Below are positions 7,725 through 16,583 of a stretch of DNA of 64,000 nucleotides, piece by piece (within the stretch, counting starts at the first letter, position 1; every line of letters starts with the position of its first letter). The stretch spans positions 682,001 to 746,000 of the forward strand of contig NZ_JANCNS010000002.1 in the NCBI RefSeq assembly GCF_022570735.2. Reading direction: 5' to 3'. The notes beneath the pieces were generated by a model. It searched no databases. It was not told the origin of the DNA and saw only the letters and a program-made list of their open reading frames with translations. Both the position numbers and the translations under genes were made by a program. Source of the stretch: Christiangramia oceanisediminis. GTDB taxonomy: Bacteria; Bacteroidota; Bacteroidia; Flavobacteriales; Flavobacteriaceae.

Positions 7725-9077
7725 ATGATCGAATCTAAAAATCCATATACAGGAGAAGTAATCGATAAATTCAAGGAATTAAACAGTAAACAAATCGATG
7801 AGGCCCTGGAAGCTGCTGATTCGCGCTTTAAGGAATGGCGAACCACAAGCTTTAAACAGCGCGCAGACCATATGCGAAAAGCTGCGAAGGAATTAAAAGA
7901 TAATGCGAAGGAATATGCAAAGGATATCAGTCTTGAGATGGGAAAACCTATCATACAGGCAATTTCTGAGGTTGAAAAATGTGCCTGGGTTTGTGAATAT
8001 TATGCCGAAAATGCTGAAAAACATCTAGCTTCCAAAACTATAAAAACCGATGCTTCCAAAAGTTATGTGAGTTATGAGCCCATTGGAGTAGTTCTGGCCG
8101 TAATGCCCTGGAATTACCCATTCTGGCAGGTCTTTAGATTTGCAGCCCCGGCACTAATGGCCGGTAATATAGGCATCCTTAAGCATGCCAGCAATGTGAT
8201 GCGGTCTGCGAACAATATCCAGAAGGTATTTGAACGGGCTGGTTTTCCTGAGGCATGTTTCCAAAACCTGGTTCTTTCATCTTCAAAAATTGAGAACATT
8301 ATCAGGGACAAAAGAGTAAAAGCCGTTACCCTAACCGGAAGTAAGCCTGCTGGAGCTGCGGTGGCTTCGGTAGCAGGAGAAGAGATCAAGAAATCGGTTC
8401 TTGAATTAGGTGGCAGCAACGCTCTGGTGATCTTTAAGGACGCCAATATCGGGGAAAGTGTCAAAACCTGTGTGATGGCCAGGTTTCAGAATACAGGCCA
8501 GAGTTGTATAGCAGGGAAAAGGCTCATCATTCACGAAAGTGTAGAGGAGGAGTTCATGGAAGAGTTCGTAAAGCAGGTTCGGGAATTAAAAAGTGGAGAC
8601 CCGCTGGATGAGGACACTTTCATAGGAACACTTGCCAGGGAAGATCTTGCCGAAGAACTTGAGAAACAGGTAAAAGATTCGGTAAAAGATGGAGCAAAGA
8701 TCATTCTTGGCGGAAAAAGAGATAAGGCCTATATGGAGCCTACCATCCTTACCGGTGTCACTCCCAAAATGAAAATGTTTACTGAAGAAACCTTTGGACC
8801 CGCTATAGGAGTGACTACTTTCAAAAAGAATGAAGAAGCCATAGAACTGGTAAATTCTTCAAAATTTGGACTTGGAGTCTCGCTTTTCACCGAAGACATG
8901 AAATTTGCCGAAAAAATAGTGCCTGAGTTCGAAGACGGGGCGGTATTTATAAATGAACTCGTTAAAAGTGACCCGAGGCTGCCTTTTGGAGGCACGAAAA
9001 TTTCCGGTTACGGAAGAGAACTTTCCGAAGATGGGATCAAGGAGTTTGTTAACAGGAAGACAGTTTATTTTAAATAA
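7725..9077 (+). CDS. NAD(P)-dependent succinate-semialdehyde dehydrogenase family aldehyde dehydrogenase
   Basis: 450 aa, near the length of the short Sad/YneI-type enzymes rather than GabD (about 480). Cofactor and catalytic motifs are in place: MPWNYPFWQ (about 127-135), ELGGSNALV with the general-base Glu, FQNTGQSCIAGKR with the catalytic Cys, and EETFGPA. It would oxidise succinate semialdehyde or a related aldehyde to the acid. The gene stands alone, and no GABA transaminase is adjacent, so substrate is by family only. Start at ATG 7725. Confidence 0.85.
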   Translation: MIESKNPYTGEVIDKFKELNSKQIDEALEAADSRFKEWRTTSFKQRADHMRKAAKELKDNAKEYAKDISLEMGKPIIQAISEVEKCAWVCEYYAENAEKHLASKTIKTDASKSYVSYEPIGVVLAVMPWNYPFWQVFRFAAPALMAGNIGILKHASNVMRSANNIQKVFERAGFPEACFQNLVLSSSKIENIIRDKRVKAVTLTGSKPAGAAVASVAGEEIKKSVLELGGSNALVIFKDANIGESVKTCVMARFQNTGQSCIAGKRLIIHESVEEEFMEEFVKQVRELKSGDPLDEDTFIGTLAREDLAEELEKQVKDSVKDGAKIILGGKRDKAYMEPTILTGVTPKMKMFTEETFGPAIGVTTFKKNEEAIELVNSSKFGLGVSLFTEDMKFAEKIVPEFEDGAVFINELVKSDPRLPFGGTKISGYGRELSEDGIKEFVNRKTVYFK

Positions 9078-9143
9078 ACAGGGGTCAGATCATGAAAACC
9101 AGGAATTCAAGGATAACAAGAATTAGAAAAACAAAATAACAGT

Positions 9144-9563
9144 ATGTCAAAACAACATATAGCAGTTACAGTAGATAGTGTGGTTTTTTGCAAGGCAGAA
9201 AACCAGTTCAAAGTATTATTGATCCAGAGAAAGAACGATCCATTCAAGGATCAGTGGGCCTTACCTGGAGGATTCGTTGAAGAGGACGAGGATCTTGAAA
9301 CAGCTGCAAAACGAGAACTAAAGGAAGAGACAGGTTTAGAAATTGAAGCCATGGAACAGGTACAGGCATTTGGTACACCAGGAAGAGATCCCAGGGGTCG
9401 TACTATCTCGATAGCTTTCTTAAGCCGGATCTTCTGCGAGGAAGAACTGGATCCTTCTGATGATGCCCGGGACGCCAGGTGGGTCGATATCGAAAAACTT
9501 CCTGAAATTGAGCTGGCCTTCGATCATGATGAAATCATCAACGTGGCTCAGCAATATCTCTGA
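9144..9563 (+). CDS. Nudix hydrolase
   Basis: 139 aa. A complete Nudix box (GX5EX7REUXEEXGU) spans residues 42-64, from GGFVEEDEDLE to RELKEETGL. This metal-binding loop hydrolyses nucleoside diphosphates linked to other groups. LPGGFVEEDE and the downstream AFGTPGRDPRGRTISIAFL resemble the ADP-ribose pyrophosphatase-like branch. There is no DNA-binding domain, so it is not an NrtR-type regulator. It is probably a stand-alone gene. Confidence 0.9.
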   Translation: MSKQHIAVTVDSVVFCKAENQFKVLLIQRKNDPFKDQWALPGGFVEEDEDLETAAKRELKEETGLEIEAMEQVQAFGTPGRDPRGRTISIAFLSRIFCEEELDPSDDARDARWVDIEKLPEIELAFDHDEIINVAQQYL

Positions 9564-9694
9564 TTTAAAATCTGATAACTATTTTTCCAAGTTTTATTGA
9601 AATATGATTCTATATGGCCGGTTTCTGATAATCTGCTAAATCTGAAACCAGTAAGTCTTTTTCCGAAGTTTTCTGCTTAATTTTAAAAGAAAAA

Positions 9695-10081
9695 ATGAGA
9701 TTTCACACCCGTAAATGGATCAAACCTGAAGACCTTAACCCAAATGGAACCCTTTTTGGCGGCAGGATATTGGAATGGATAGACGAGGAGTGCGCACTTT
9801 ATAGCATCGTCCAGTTAGAGAATCCTAAGACTGTGACTAAATATATGAGTGAAATTGACTTTAAAAGTTCTGCTCACCAGGGAGATATTATTGAAATTGG
9901 GATCGATGTGGTAAAATTCGGGACTGCTTCGTTAACCTTAAAATGTGAAGTGCGAAATAAGATGACCAGGGAAACCATTATTACCATAGACAAGATCGTT
10001 ATGGTAGCTCTTGATAGTGATGGCAATGCCAAACCTCACGGGAAGACCAAGATCGAATTCGTCAAGGATCGTCTAAAATGA
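9695..10081 (+). CDS. Hotdog-fold acyl-CoA thioesterase (YciA/BACH type)
   Basis: 128 aa, a single hotdog domain. NPNGTLFGGRILEWIDE (residues 15-31) is the typical N-terminal active-site region with Asn, the GG turn and an acidic residue on the central helix; the KSSAHQGDIIEI strand follows. Such enzymes hydrolyse medium- or broad-range acyl-CoA to free acid and CoA in the cytoplasm. Its stop codon directly abuts the stop of the convergent MscS gene. Confidence 0.85.
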   Translation: MRFHTRKWIKPEDLNPNGTLFGGRILEWIDEECALYSIVQLENPKTVTKYMSEIDFKSSAHQGDIIEIGIDVVKFGTASLTLKCEVRNKMTRETIITIDKIVMVALDSDGNAKPHGKTKIEFVKDRLK

Positions 10082-11002
10082 TTACGATTCATCTTTTCCA
10101 TGCTTTCTAATTCTATCGTCAAGCCGAACAGGAAAGTCCCTTTCAGCACCATATAATTTAATCTCCTGTATATCGGCGGGCATATTATAACCGTTTTCAA
10201 GCAATGCCTCCTTAACACCTCTTATAACATTACCGCGCGTCATCATGGCCTGCCTGCGGAAATCCTTGGTATCCACCCAGAAAAAAACCTTTAAATTCAC
10301 GGTGCTAGTTGCCAGTTCGTCTTCTATCACAAAATTTTGATGAATGGCGTCTTCGATTACCATAGGTTCTTTTTTTAAAGCTTCCAGAATGGTTTGTTTG
10401 GCCCCTTCGATATTATCTTCGTAGGCAATTCCTATACTGAAATCCCATCTAAAGAAACCGTCCTCAGTATAATTGGTTGTAGGTTTTGTTAGAACATCAC
10501 TATTAGGAATATAGACATCCTTCCCGTCGAAAGTCTTTAGCTTGGTATATCGAAACTCAAGGGCTTTTACCTTTCCAAAAACACTTCCGATCTCAACAGT
10601 ATCATTCACATCAAATGGCCTGTTGAAAGCCAGGATGATACCGGCAATGAAATTTTCACCAATATCCTTGAATGCAAAACCAAGCACCACAGCCCCTGCA
10701 CCGGCAGCGGTAAGAATTCCTGTAGCTATACCACCAAGCCCGGCAGCTTTTAACGCCAGCATTATAGCTGTTACGATTACGAGAAACCTAATAGCTTTTC
10801 CCAGAAAACGACTCATCAATGGGTCGGAAGTTCTTGCTGAAATTCTCCTGGTAAAGAACTTACCTAACCAAATCCCAATAAGAACGCCAAGGATTATTAT
10901 TAAAAGTCCCAGGCCAATGCCTGGAAGTTGAGCAATGAAGTTTTCATAAAACTCCTCGAAGGATTGCGCAATATTTCTTGAACCTGTAGAAGTAGCCTGC
11001 AT
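10082..11002 (-). CDS. Small-conductance mechanosensitive channel (MscS family)
   Basis: 306 aa, similar to E. coli MscS (286). Three N-terminal membrane helices (about 30-47, 73-92 and 95-125) are followed by the beta domain. The pore-lining helix is Gly/Ala rich (LTAAGAGAVVLGFAFKDIGENF), and FNRPFDVNDTVEI and YIPNSDVLTKPTTNYT follow, as in the family. It opens under membrane tension to release solutes in hypo-osmotic shock. It has its own -7 element at 11016-11023. A second, different MscS-type channel lies 1.2 kb upstream. Confidence 0.9.
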   Translation of the reverse strand: MQATSTGSRNIAQSFEEFYENFIAQLPGIGLGLLIIILGVLIGIWLGKFFTRRISARTSDPLMSRFLGKAIRFLVIVTAIMLALKAAGLGGIATGILTAAGAGAVVLGFAFKDIGENFIAGIILAFNRPFDVNDTVEIGSVFGKVKALEFRYTKLKTFDGKDVYIPNSDVLTKPTTNYTEDGFFRWDFSIGIAYEDNIEGAKQTILEALKKEPMVIEDAIHQNFVIEDELATSTVNLKVFFWVDTKDFRRQAMMTRGNVIRGVKEALLENGYNMPADIQEIKLYGAERDFPVRLDDRIRKHGKDES

Positions 11003-11015
11003 AAGCCTGTTTTCT

Positions 11016-11023
11016 CAAATTTA
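11016..11023 (-). promoter_or_regulatory. -7 promoter element TAAATTTG for the MscS gene
   Basis: Exact TAnnTTTG on the minus strand, 13 bp before ATG 11002, giving a predicted leader of only a few bases. No -33 TTG at the right distance. Confidence 0.55.
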
Positions 11024-11064
11024 TGAAATTGAGAAGGCTGAAGCTCCTAATAAAATGTTACTAT

Positions 11065-12168
11065 TTAGTTGTTACTGGAACCGTTCTGACCTTTCTCTGC
11101 GTCTTCTTCCTGTTCCTTTTCGATCTGTTTTCTAGCCTGTTCAAGGTCCTCTAAACTTGCTGGTTCCGGTTTTTGTTCATTGGCAAGTTCGGGTTGAAGG
11201 AACAATTCAGCATAAAAGTGGAAGTGATCAGATTCGATATTAGGCCCCGCAGCGATCTCCTTGACCCTGAACTCTTCGCTCAGGAAAATATGGTCCAGCG
11301 GCCACCTCATGATGAAACTCCCGGCATCGAAGGTGTTATAGAAACTTCTTCCCTGCCTAACATCCAGTAATTCACCAACCCGTTTAAACAGGCCAACGGT
11401 TTGTGACCACGGAACATCATTAAAGTCGCCAATGACCAGGACGGGGATTGCTGAATTTCTCGCTTCCAGGGCAACTTTCATCATCTCGGCATCACGGTCT
11501 GAAGAGGATGGGTTATGTTGCGGCATTGGCGGGGTTGGATGTATTGCATGCAGTCTTATCCTGTCTCCCGATCTCAGCCTCACTTCGGCATGAATGGAGG
11601 GGATGCTATCGTCTACGAGATATTTTACTTCAGGATTGATCAATTCCAGCTTTGAGTACAGCATCATCCCGTATGTGTTGGGAAGCGGCACTTCAACCTT
11701 AAATGGATATTCTGAACCAATCCCATTATTGATCTCATTTTTCCAGCGCGAATTGGTTTCAGTAAATACGGCGATATCGGGTTTTACCCTTTTCATTTCC
11801 GAAATAAGTGAATCGCTGATCTCGTTCTTCTGAAGCACATTAGCCGTAACAACTTTAAAGCCGGTTTCTGGATTCACCTGCGCTGTTGGCTCGTTGAGTT
11901 CCAGAGGGGACAGAACAGTATAGGGATAAAGTTTTGCAAACTGGTACACAAAGCAGCCAGTTAGAATGACCATAAATGCATAATCCCTCCAGTTTCGAAT
12001 CTCGAATCTTATAAAATAAGCTGCTATGGCTGTTAAGGTTAAAAGGGTTAATTCGATATGTGGATAATCGAACATTCTTATCCACCAGTAATCGGCAGCG
12101 ATTATTGGAACCATCGTAATTACCACAGCTAATATTCCGAAGCCCTGAAGAAATGATTTTAGATTCAT
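11065..12168 (-). CDS. Membrane-anchored endonuclease/exonuclease/phosphatase family protein
   Basis: 367 aa. Residues 1-85 hold three hydrophobic segments; the EEP domain follows from about residue 105. Typical EEP motifs are present: TANVLQKN, DIAVFTETN, VLVIGDFNDVPWS and the C-terminal ESDHFHFYAEL carrying the catalytic Asp-His. The C-terminal 40 residues are charged and low in complexity (EKEQEEDAEKGQ). EEP members act on nucleic acids or phospholipids; topology suggests an outward-facing catalytic domain, but the substrate is not known. It is third in a minus-strand run DUF3817 - MscS - EEP, 26 bp after the channel gene. Confidence 0.85.
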   Translation of the reverse strand: MNLKSFLQGFGILAVVITMVPIIAADYWWIRMFDYPHIELTLLTLTAIAAYFIRFEIRNWRDYAFMVILTGCFVYQFAKLYPYTVLSPLELNEPTAQVNPETGFKVVTANVLQKNEISDSLISEMKRVKPDIAVFTETNSRWKNEINNGIGSEYPFKVEVPLPNTYGMMLYSKLELINPEVKYLVDDSIPSIHAEVRLRSGDRIRLHAIHPTPPMPQHNPSSSDRDAEMMKVALEARNSAIPVLVIGDFNDVPWSQTVGLFKRVGELLDVRQGRSFYNTFDAGSFIMRWPLDHIFLSEEFRVKEIAAGPNIESDHFHFYAELFLQPELANEQKPEPASLEDLEQARKQIEKEQEEDAEKGQNGSSNN

Positions 12169-12194
12169 AGAGGTTTTAAGTTATTTGGAGATGA

Positions 12195-13481
12195 TCAGTT
12201 CTCATGAGCTTTTTGCGCCAGTTCCCGTATGTCGTCTCCCGAAGGAGATTCAAACAGTTTTAGATCGAAATATGGAATTGCTGCAATGATATGGTCGAAA
12301 ATATCTGCCGAGATGTATTCAAAATTCTCCCATCTTTTATCCCGGCTAAAACACAGGATCTCCAATGGAATTCCATTAGGAGTAGGAGCGAGGTGTCTAA
12401 CGATCATATACATCTCTTTGTGAACTGCAGAGTGTGCCTGTAAATACGAGTCTACATACTTCCGAAAAATACCAAGATTGGTCTGGTTTCTGCCATTTAT
12501 CAGGATACTCTTATCCACGTTGTTAGATTCGTTATATTTATCGATCTCAGCCTCCCGCGTCTCCAGGTAGGAGGCGATAAGGCCAATTTTTTTGAGATTG
12601 TCAATTTCTTCCTTGGTAAGGAACTTTACCGTATTCTGTTTGATATAGATCGAGCGTTTGATCCTTCTTCCAGGTGATTCCTGCATTCCTCTCCAGTTCT
12701 GGAATGAGTCTGAAATCAGACTATAGGTTGGAATGGTAGTGTAGGTATTGTCCCAGTTCTGAACCCGTACGGTAGCCAGGTTGATCTCGGTCACGGTTCC
12801 ATCAGCCCCAAATTTTTCAAAGCTTATCCAGTCACCAATTCGCACAATATCATTAACCGAAACCTGGATGGAGGCCACAAATCCCAGTATCGTATCCTTA
12901 AAGATAAGCAGGATCACGGCCGAAGCAGCACCCAGGGAAATGATGAAACCTCGAATATCGATCCCGGTAATTTCAGAAAAGATGAACATGAGCCCGATCG
13001 TCCAGATAAAGATCATGATCACCTGGCTAAAACTTTCCAGGGGCTTGTCATTAAATTCCTCCCGGGTCTTAAGGTAATTCCTGGTAGACCTAATGATACT
13101 CCTGAAAATCCAGATAAGCAGGATAATGATATAGATATTCACCAGGAAGTAGAAAATTTCCAGGACTTCGGGAAAATCTATGAAAATTAACGGGAATAGC
13201 TGATAAATAATGTATAAGGGAACAAAGCGACCCACGTACCGCGGGAAGTTGCTCTTGATCAAAAAATCATCAAGAGTGGTCTTGGTTTTATTGGTGAATA
13301 ACTTAAAGCCTTCAATGATGAAATGCTTGATCACGTAATTCACACCAAGAACCAGGGCAGTTAATAGAAATAGATTGATTAGAAGATTTAAATATTGAGC
13401 CAGAACAGCATTCATGCCCTGAGACAGAAAAAAATCTTCAAAAAAACAGATAATATCTATTAACTCCTTTTTCAGATCCAT
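12195..13481 (-). CDS. YbdG-type mechanosensitive channel (MscS superfamily)
   Basis: 428 aa, matching the length of E. coli YbdG/MscM (415). Five or so membrane helices in the first 200 residues precede the MscS beta domain. VRIGDWISFEKFGADGTVTEINLATVRVQNWDNTY is split over residues about 210-245 and, with IPTYSLISDSFQNWRGM, is characteristic of the YbdG branch. The C-terminal domain is larger than in MscS. The start lies 3 bp after the DUF3817 stop codon, so both are in one transcript. Likely role: low-threshold tension release or osmotic adaptation. Confidence 0.88.
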   Translation of the reverse strand: MDLKKELIDIICFFEDFFLSQGMNAVLAQYLNLLINLFLLTALVLGVNYVIKHFIIEGFKLFTNKTKTTLDDFLIKSNFPRYVGRFVPLYIIYQLFPLIFIDFPEVLEIFYFLVNIYIIILLIWIFRSIIRSTRNYLKTREEFNDKPLESFSQVIMIFIWTIGLMFIFSEITGIDIRGFIISLGAASAVILLIFKDTILGFVASIQVSVNDIVRIGDWISFEKFGADGTVTEINLATVRVQNWDNTYTTIPTYSLISDSFQNWRGMQESPGRRIKRSIYIKQNTVKFLTKEEIDNLKKIGLIASYLETREAEIDKYNESNNVDKSILINGRNQTNLGIFRKYVDSYLQAHSAVHKEMYMIVRHLAPTPNGIPLEILCFSRDKRWENFEYISADIFDHIIAAIPYFDLKLFESPSGDDIRELAQKAHEN

Positions 13482-13484
13482 GAA

Positions 13485-13769
13485 TTAAAGATATTTCTTT
13501 TCTACATAAAATGGCCCGAAAGGTAAAACTGAACAGCCAAAAATTATAGCCATCTGGCTAAGGCTCCATTTCATAGGCTTTATCAAAAGCAAAGCTCCAA
13601 TGATGTAAGCTATAAAAAGGATTCCATGAGCCATCCCTACCTGCTTAACCATCTCTGGCATCTCAAAAATATATTTAAGCGGCATGGCTATAAAGAGTAG
13701 AAGCAAAAAGGAAATACCTTCCAGAATACTGATCCACTTAAAGAATTTCACCTGTTTTTCTAATGACAT
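13485..13769 (-). CDS. DUF3817 small integral membrane protein
   Basis: 94 aa with three predicted membrane helices. SILEGISFLLLLFIAMPLKY and GMAHGILFIAYIIGALLL (each 20 residues or fewer) are typical of DUF3817, whose members have conserved E-G and H residues in the first and second helix. Function unknown. First gene of the run DUF3817 - YbdG-type channel - EEP protein, with a -7 element at 13790-13797. Confidence 0.8.
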   Translation of the reverse strand: MSLEKQVKFFKWISILEGISFLLLLFIAMPLKYIFEMPEMVKQVGMAHGILFIAYIIGALLLIKPMKWSLSQMAIIFGCSVLPFGPFYVEKKYL

Positions 13770-13789
13770 AGTAAGCGATTTTACTCTGG

Positions 13790-13797
13790 CAAATATA
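13790..13797 (-). promoter_or_regulatory. -7 promoter element TATATTTG for the DUF3817-channel-EEP operon
   Basis: Exact TAnnTTTG on the minus strand, 20 bp before the start codon at 13769. No clear -33 TTG. Confidence 0.55.
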
Positions 13798-13910
13798 CTT
13801 TATAATATAGACATTGAATGGAGCTTCAATCTTTCCTTTAGGATGTTTTTAATACTCTGAAGGATTTGCCTGAAGGTATTTTTATTAATTTGCGATCAGA
13901 AAATTAATTT

Positions 13911-14954
13911 ATGAGTAAAAAAAGAGTCCTGGTTACAGGAGGACTGGGTTTTATAGGGTCACATACTGTTGTAGCCCTTCAGAATGAAGGTTTTGAGGTG
14001 GTGATCATAGACAACCTGTCTAATTCCTCACTGGATGTACTTGGAGGAATTGCCCAGATAACCGGAAAGACCCCTGAATTCGAAAATTTAGATCTTAGGG
14101 AAAAGGAAGCAGTTAAGAACTTTTTCGAAAAATACCCCGATGTTGAAGATGTGATTCATTTTGCCGCTTCAAAGGCCGTGGGGGAAAGTGTAAGTAATCC
14201 GTTGCTGTATTACGAGAACAATATTTCCACCCTGGTCTATCTTTTACAGGAACTGAATAAGAAAGAAAAATCCAATTTTATCTTTAGTTCATCCTGTACC
14301 GTTTACGGGCAGGCCGATAAACTTCCTATAGATGAAGATGCACCTGTTAAACCAGCAGAATCTCCTTATGGCAATACCAAGCAAATAGGAGAGGAGATCA
14401 TCAGAGATACCTGTAAGATCGCTTCAGGCTTAAAAGCTATTTCGCTTAGATATTTCAATCCTATTGGGGCGCATCCAACTGCTGAAATTGGGGAACTTCC
14501 ACTGGGAACTCCTCAGAACCTGGTGCCTTTCATCACTCAAACAGCCATTGGTAAAAGAGAACAGTTATCGGTTTTTGGAGATGATTATCCAACTGAAGAT
14601 GGTACGGCTATTCGGGATTACATACACGTGATGGACCTGGCCGAAGCCCATGTGGTGGCTCTGCAAAGACTTATCCAAGGCAAGGAAAGATCTAATTATG
14701 AAGTATTTAATTTAGGAACGGGGACAGGAAACTCAGTTCTGGAGGTGATTAAGTCTTTTGAAAAAGTTTCAGAAAGAAATCTGCCATATAAAATCACGGG
14801 ACGACGAGAAGGAGATGTGATCGCGGCCTATGCCGATACCAATAAGGCGAATGATGTTCTTGGCTGGAAAGCTAAAAGATCGCTGGACGACGCCTTAAAA
14901 AGCGCCTGGAAGTGGCAACAGGAAGTTTCTAAAAAAGAAACGGAAGAAAATTAA
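13911..14954 (+). CDS. galE: UDP-glucose 4-epimerase
   Basis: 347 aa, the standard length. Extended SDR fold: NAD-binding GGLGFIGSH at residues 10-18, the SSSCTVYG catalytic Ser/Thr region near 124-131 and the YGNTK catalytic Tyr-Lys pair near 150. RYFNPIGAHPTAEIGE, the substrate-binding segment of GalE, follows. It interconverts UDP-glucose and UDP-galactose for polysaccharide synthesis or galactose use. No other gal genes are nearby. It ends in a strong terminator. Confidence 0.95.
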   Translation: MSKKRVLVTGGLGFIGSHTVVALQNEGFEVVIIDNLSNSSLDVLGGIAQITGKTPEFENLDLREKEAVKNFFEKYPDVEDVIHFAASKAVGESVSNPLLYYENNISTLVYLLQELNKKEKSNFIFSSSCTVYGQADKLPIDEDAPVKPAESPYGNTKQIGEEIIRDTCKIASGLKAISLRYFNPIGAHPTAEIGELPLGTPQNLVPFITQTAIGKREQLSVFGDDYPTEDGTAIRDYIHVMDLAEAHVVALQRLIQGKERSNYEVFNLGTGTGNSVLEVIKSFEKVSERNLPYKITGRREGDVIAAYADTNKANDVLGWKAKRSLDDALKSAWKWQQEVSKKETEEN

Positions 14955-14974
14955 ACTTCGGGGAGTTAAATAAT

Positions 14975-15003
14975 AAAAGGCCGGTTTTTAACCGGCCTTT
15001 TTT
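14975..15003. terminator. Intrinsic terminator after galE
   Basis: Perfect 12-bp stem AAAAGGCCGGTT / AACCGGCCTTTT with a 3-nt loop and a T run to 15003. The A run on the other side lets it also serve the small minus-strand gene at 15009. Confidence 0.92.
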
Positions 15004-15008
15004 GTTGG

Positions 15009-15167
15009 TTATCTTGATCCATTTACGAGAAAGGCGTGAATTACACCTGGCAGCCATCCAAGGGCCGTTAGAAGTAAACTAATCAGAAATGTGACACCGA
15101 GCCCATGTTTTAAAAACACTGCCAGTGGTGGTAAAAGAATATTTAGAATAATGGTTAATAAAGACAT
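15009..15167 (-). CDS. YqaE/Pmp3 family small membrane protein
   Basis: 52 aa, read directly from the minus strand (ATG 15165-15167, TAA at 15009-15011). Two membrane helices are separated by a short loop: MSLLTIILNILLPPLAVFLK, then GLGVTFLISLLLTALGWLPG, ending VIHAFLVNGSR. The PPLAVFL...G pattern and the LGWLPG-x-IHA turn are the signature of the YqaE/Pmp3 (UPF0057) family. These proteolipids are induced by salt or envelope stress in many organisms and affect membrane potential. It is flanked by the galE terminator. Confidence 0.9.
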   Translation of the reverse strand: MSLLTIILNILLPPLAVFLKHGLGVTFLISLLLTALGWLPGVIHAFLVNGSR

Positions 15168-15288
15168 ATCTATAATTTATTGGTTTGCTAATTTCCTCCT
15201 AATGATCAATTCAACCAATTAGGTCTATCGAAGATATGGGATAGCACTCCAATAACCTGTAACCTTATGAAAAGTTTAAAACAAAGTC

Positions 15289-15906
15289 TTAAACCATTTC
15301 AAAAATTACAAGGGAATAAAGATAGAATCTTGCAAAACGCAACAAACCAAAGATAAGATAACTTGAAAAGGGAAACTTGATGATCCCGGCTGCGATACTG
15401 GTCATGGCAAATGGAATTGGAAGAAGAGCACCCACAATGATCAAAAATCCACCCCATTTACGGGTGTTCTTGATATGCTTGGCCATTTTAAGTTCCATTG
15501 CAGAATGAACGGCTGGAATCTTGGTAATACCAACACCTATAAAATAGGAAACCACTCCGCCTAAATAGGACGCCGTCGCAAGCAGAGTCAAATATAAAAA
15601 TGGACTAACCGATTTCCCTGCCCAGGCGATAAACAGTTCTGGTGGAACAAGGCCTAGAAGAGATTCTGAAAGAAAGAAAATAGATAAGACTTCAAGAGGG
15701 GCATAGGTTTCGGTAATAGTAACGAGCATATCCTCAATATCCAGAAGATAATGATCTATAGCCCAAAGCGCTCCAACAAATAATACAATAGGAAGAACCG
15801 CCTTTTTCAAACTGTTCCAAACAAAGGAATAAAAGCCGGTATAATTGTAGTATTGATGCAACAAGCGAATTCGCGACTTCTTTTTAGATTTCGCTTTCTC
15901 TTTCAT
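15289..15906 (-). CDS. VTT/DedA-like integral membrane protein
   Basis: 205 aa. A basic N-terminus (many Lys in the first 14 residues) is followed by about five hydrophobic segments. The region SESLLGLVPPELFIAWAG, then SYLGGVVSYFIGVGI, and the C-terminal GALLPIPFAMTSIAAGI with FPFSSYLIFGLLRFARFY follow the VTT (SNARE-associated, DedA) pattern: an acidic residue in a re-entrant helix, then G-x-x-x-P-x-P and a conserved Arg. DedA-type proteins move lipid carriers or phospholipids across the membrane. Assignment rests on this pattern alone. Confidence 0.7.
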   Translation of the reverse strand: MKEKAKSKKKSRIRLLHQYYNYTGFYSFVWNSLKKAVLPIVLFVGALWAIDHYLLDIEDMLVTITETYAPLEVLSIFFLSESLLGLVPPELFIAWAGKSVSPFLYLTLLATASYLGGVVSYFIGVGITKIPAVHSAMELKMAKHIKNTRKWGGFLIIVGALLPIPFAMTSIAAGIIKFPFSSYLIFGLLRFARFYLYSLVIFEMV

Positions 15907-15967
15907 TAACTTGTTTTCTTTTTATAGCAATTCATGGAATCCTTCCCTGGTGGGGAAGGATGATATT

Positions 15968-16369
15968 CTAGTAGCTTTCGCCGGCAGCGTCTTTTAACGA
16001 CCTTACATATTCTCTTAGCTCCATTTCATTCAGCTTATTAGAATGATCGGCCATAAGAGATAGCATGTATTCAAGACTTTCCTGCCCGGTAACTTCTTCC
16101 GAATCGGTCTCGGCTGTAGCTTCAGCTTCTGCTCCTTCCAGTTCCTCCTCAAGAGGTTCATCGTCTGGAATAGCAATAAGGAAATCATCATTTTCCTCGA
16201 TATGTTCATAGGTGAGCCTGGTAACCTTAGCTAACAAAGGAATGTTTTCTTCAACCACCAGTTTTCTTAGTTCCTTAAGATCCTCAACAAGCGTATTTAT
16301 AATGATCCCATTGCGCATAAGATCGCGCTGAATTTTATTGAGTAGTTTTTGTGCTTTAATATTTTCCAA
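15968..16369 (-). CDS. Conserved hypothetical acidic helical protein
   Basis: 133 aa if started at TTG 16369; the next Met is residue 18 (start 16318). No in-frame ATG lies upstream before a stop. The first 50 residues are a likely helical/coiled-coil segment (ELRKLVVEEN), the centre is a highly acidic low-complexity stretch (EPLEEELEGAEAEAT), and the C-terminus is again helical. No signal peptide, membrane segment or known domain seen. A -7 element lies at 16441-16448. Confidence 0.65.
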   Translation of the reverse strand: MENIKAQKLLNKIQRDLMRNGIIINTLVEDLKELRKLVVEENIPLLAKVTRLTYEHIEENDDFLIAIPDDEPLEEELEGAEAEATAETDSEEVTGQESLEYMLSLMADHSNKLNEMELREYVRSLKDAAGESY

Positions 16370-16440
16370 GTCTCTCTATGTTAGATTAGGTAATTAATGA
16401 TCTCCGGAATTTAATTTCCAACAGCCGAATTTTTCCGATG

Positions 16441-16448
16441 CAAAGTTA
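16441..16448 (-). promoter_or_regulatory. -7 promoter element TAACTTTG
   Basis: Exact TAnnTTTG on the minus strand, about 70 bp upstream of the acidic hypothetical gene. No -33 TTG found. Confidence 0.5.
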
Positions 16449-16583
16449 GTTTTTTTGACATTTTATAAAAGACTTTTAGTGGATTTATCATGCATTTAAC
16501 CTTTAAAATTAACACAATCTTAGAGCTTTAAATTTCAGCAGAATAGGTTGCTTTAGTAGTTTTAAAATTCAAAAAAGAAAACC

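Noticed and set aside
8114-8464. 116-codon minus-strand ORF inside the aldehyde dehydrogenase gene
   Set aside because: Overlaps conserved catalytic motifs of the plus-strand enzyme; composition is typical of a reverse shadow.
15181-15288. Possible RNA element between the YqaE-like gene and VTT protein
   Set aside because: Only scattered short complementarity; no stable hairpin or known riboswitch pattern.
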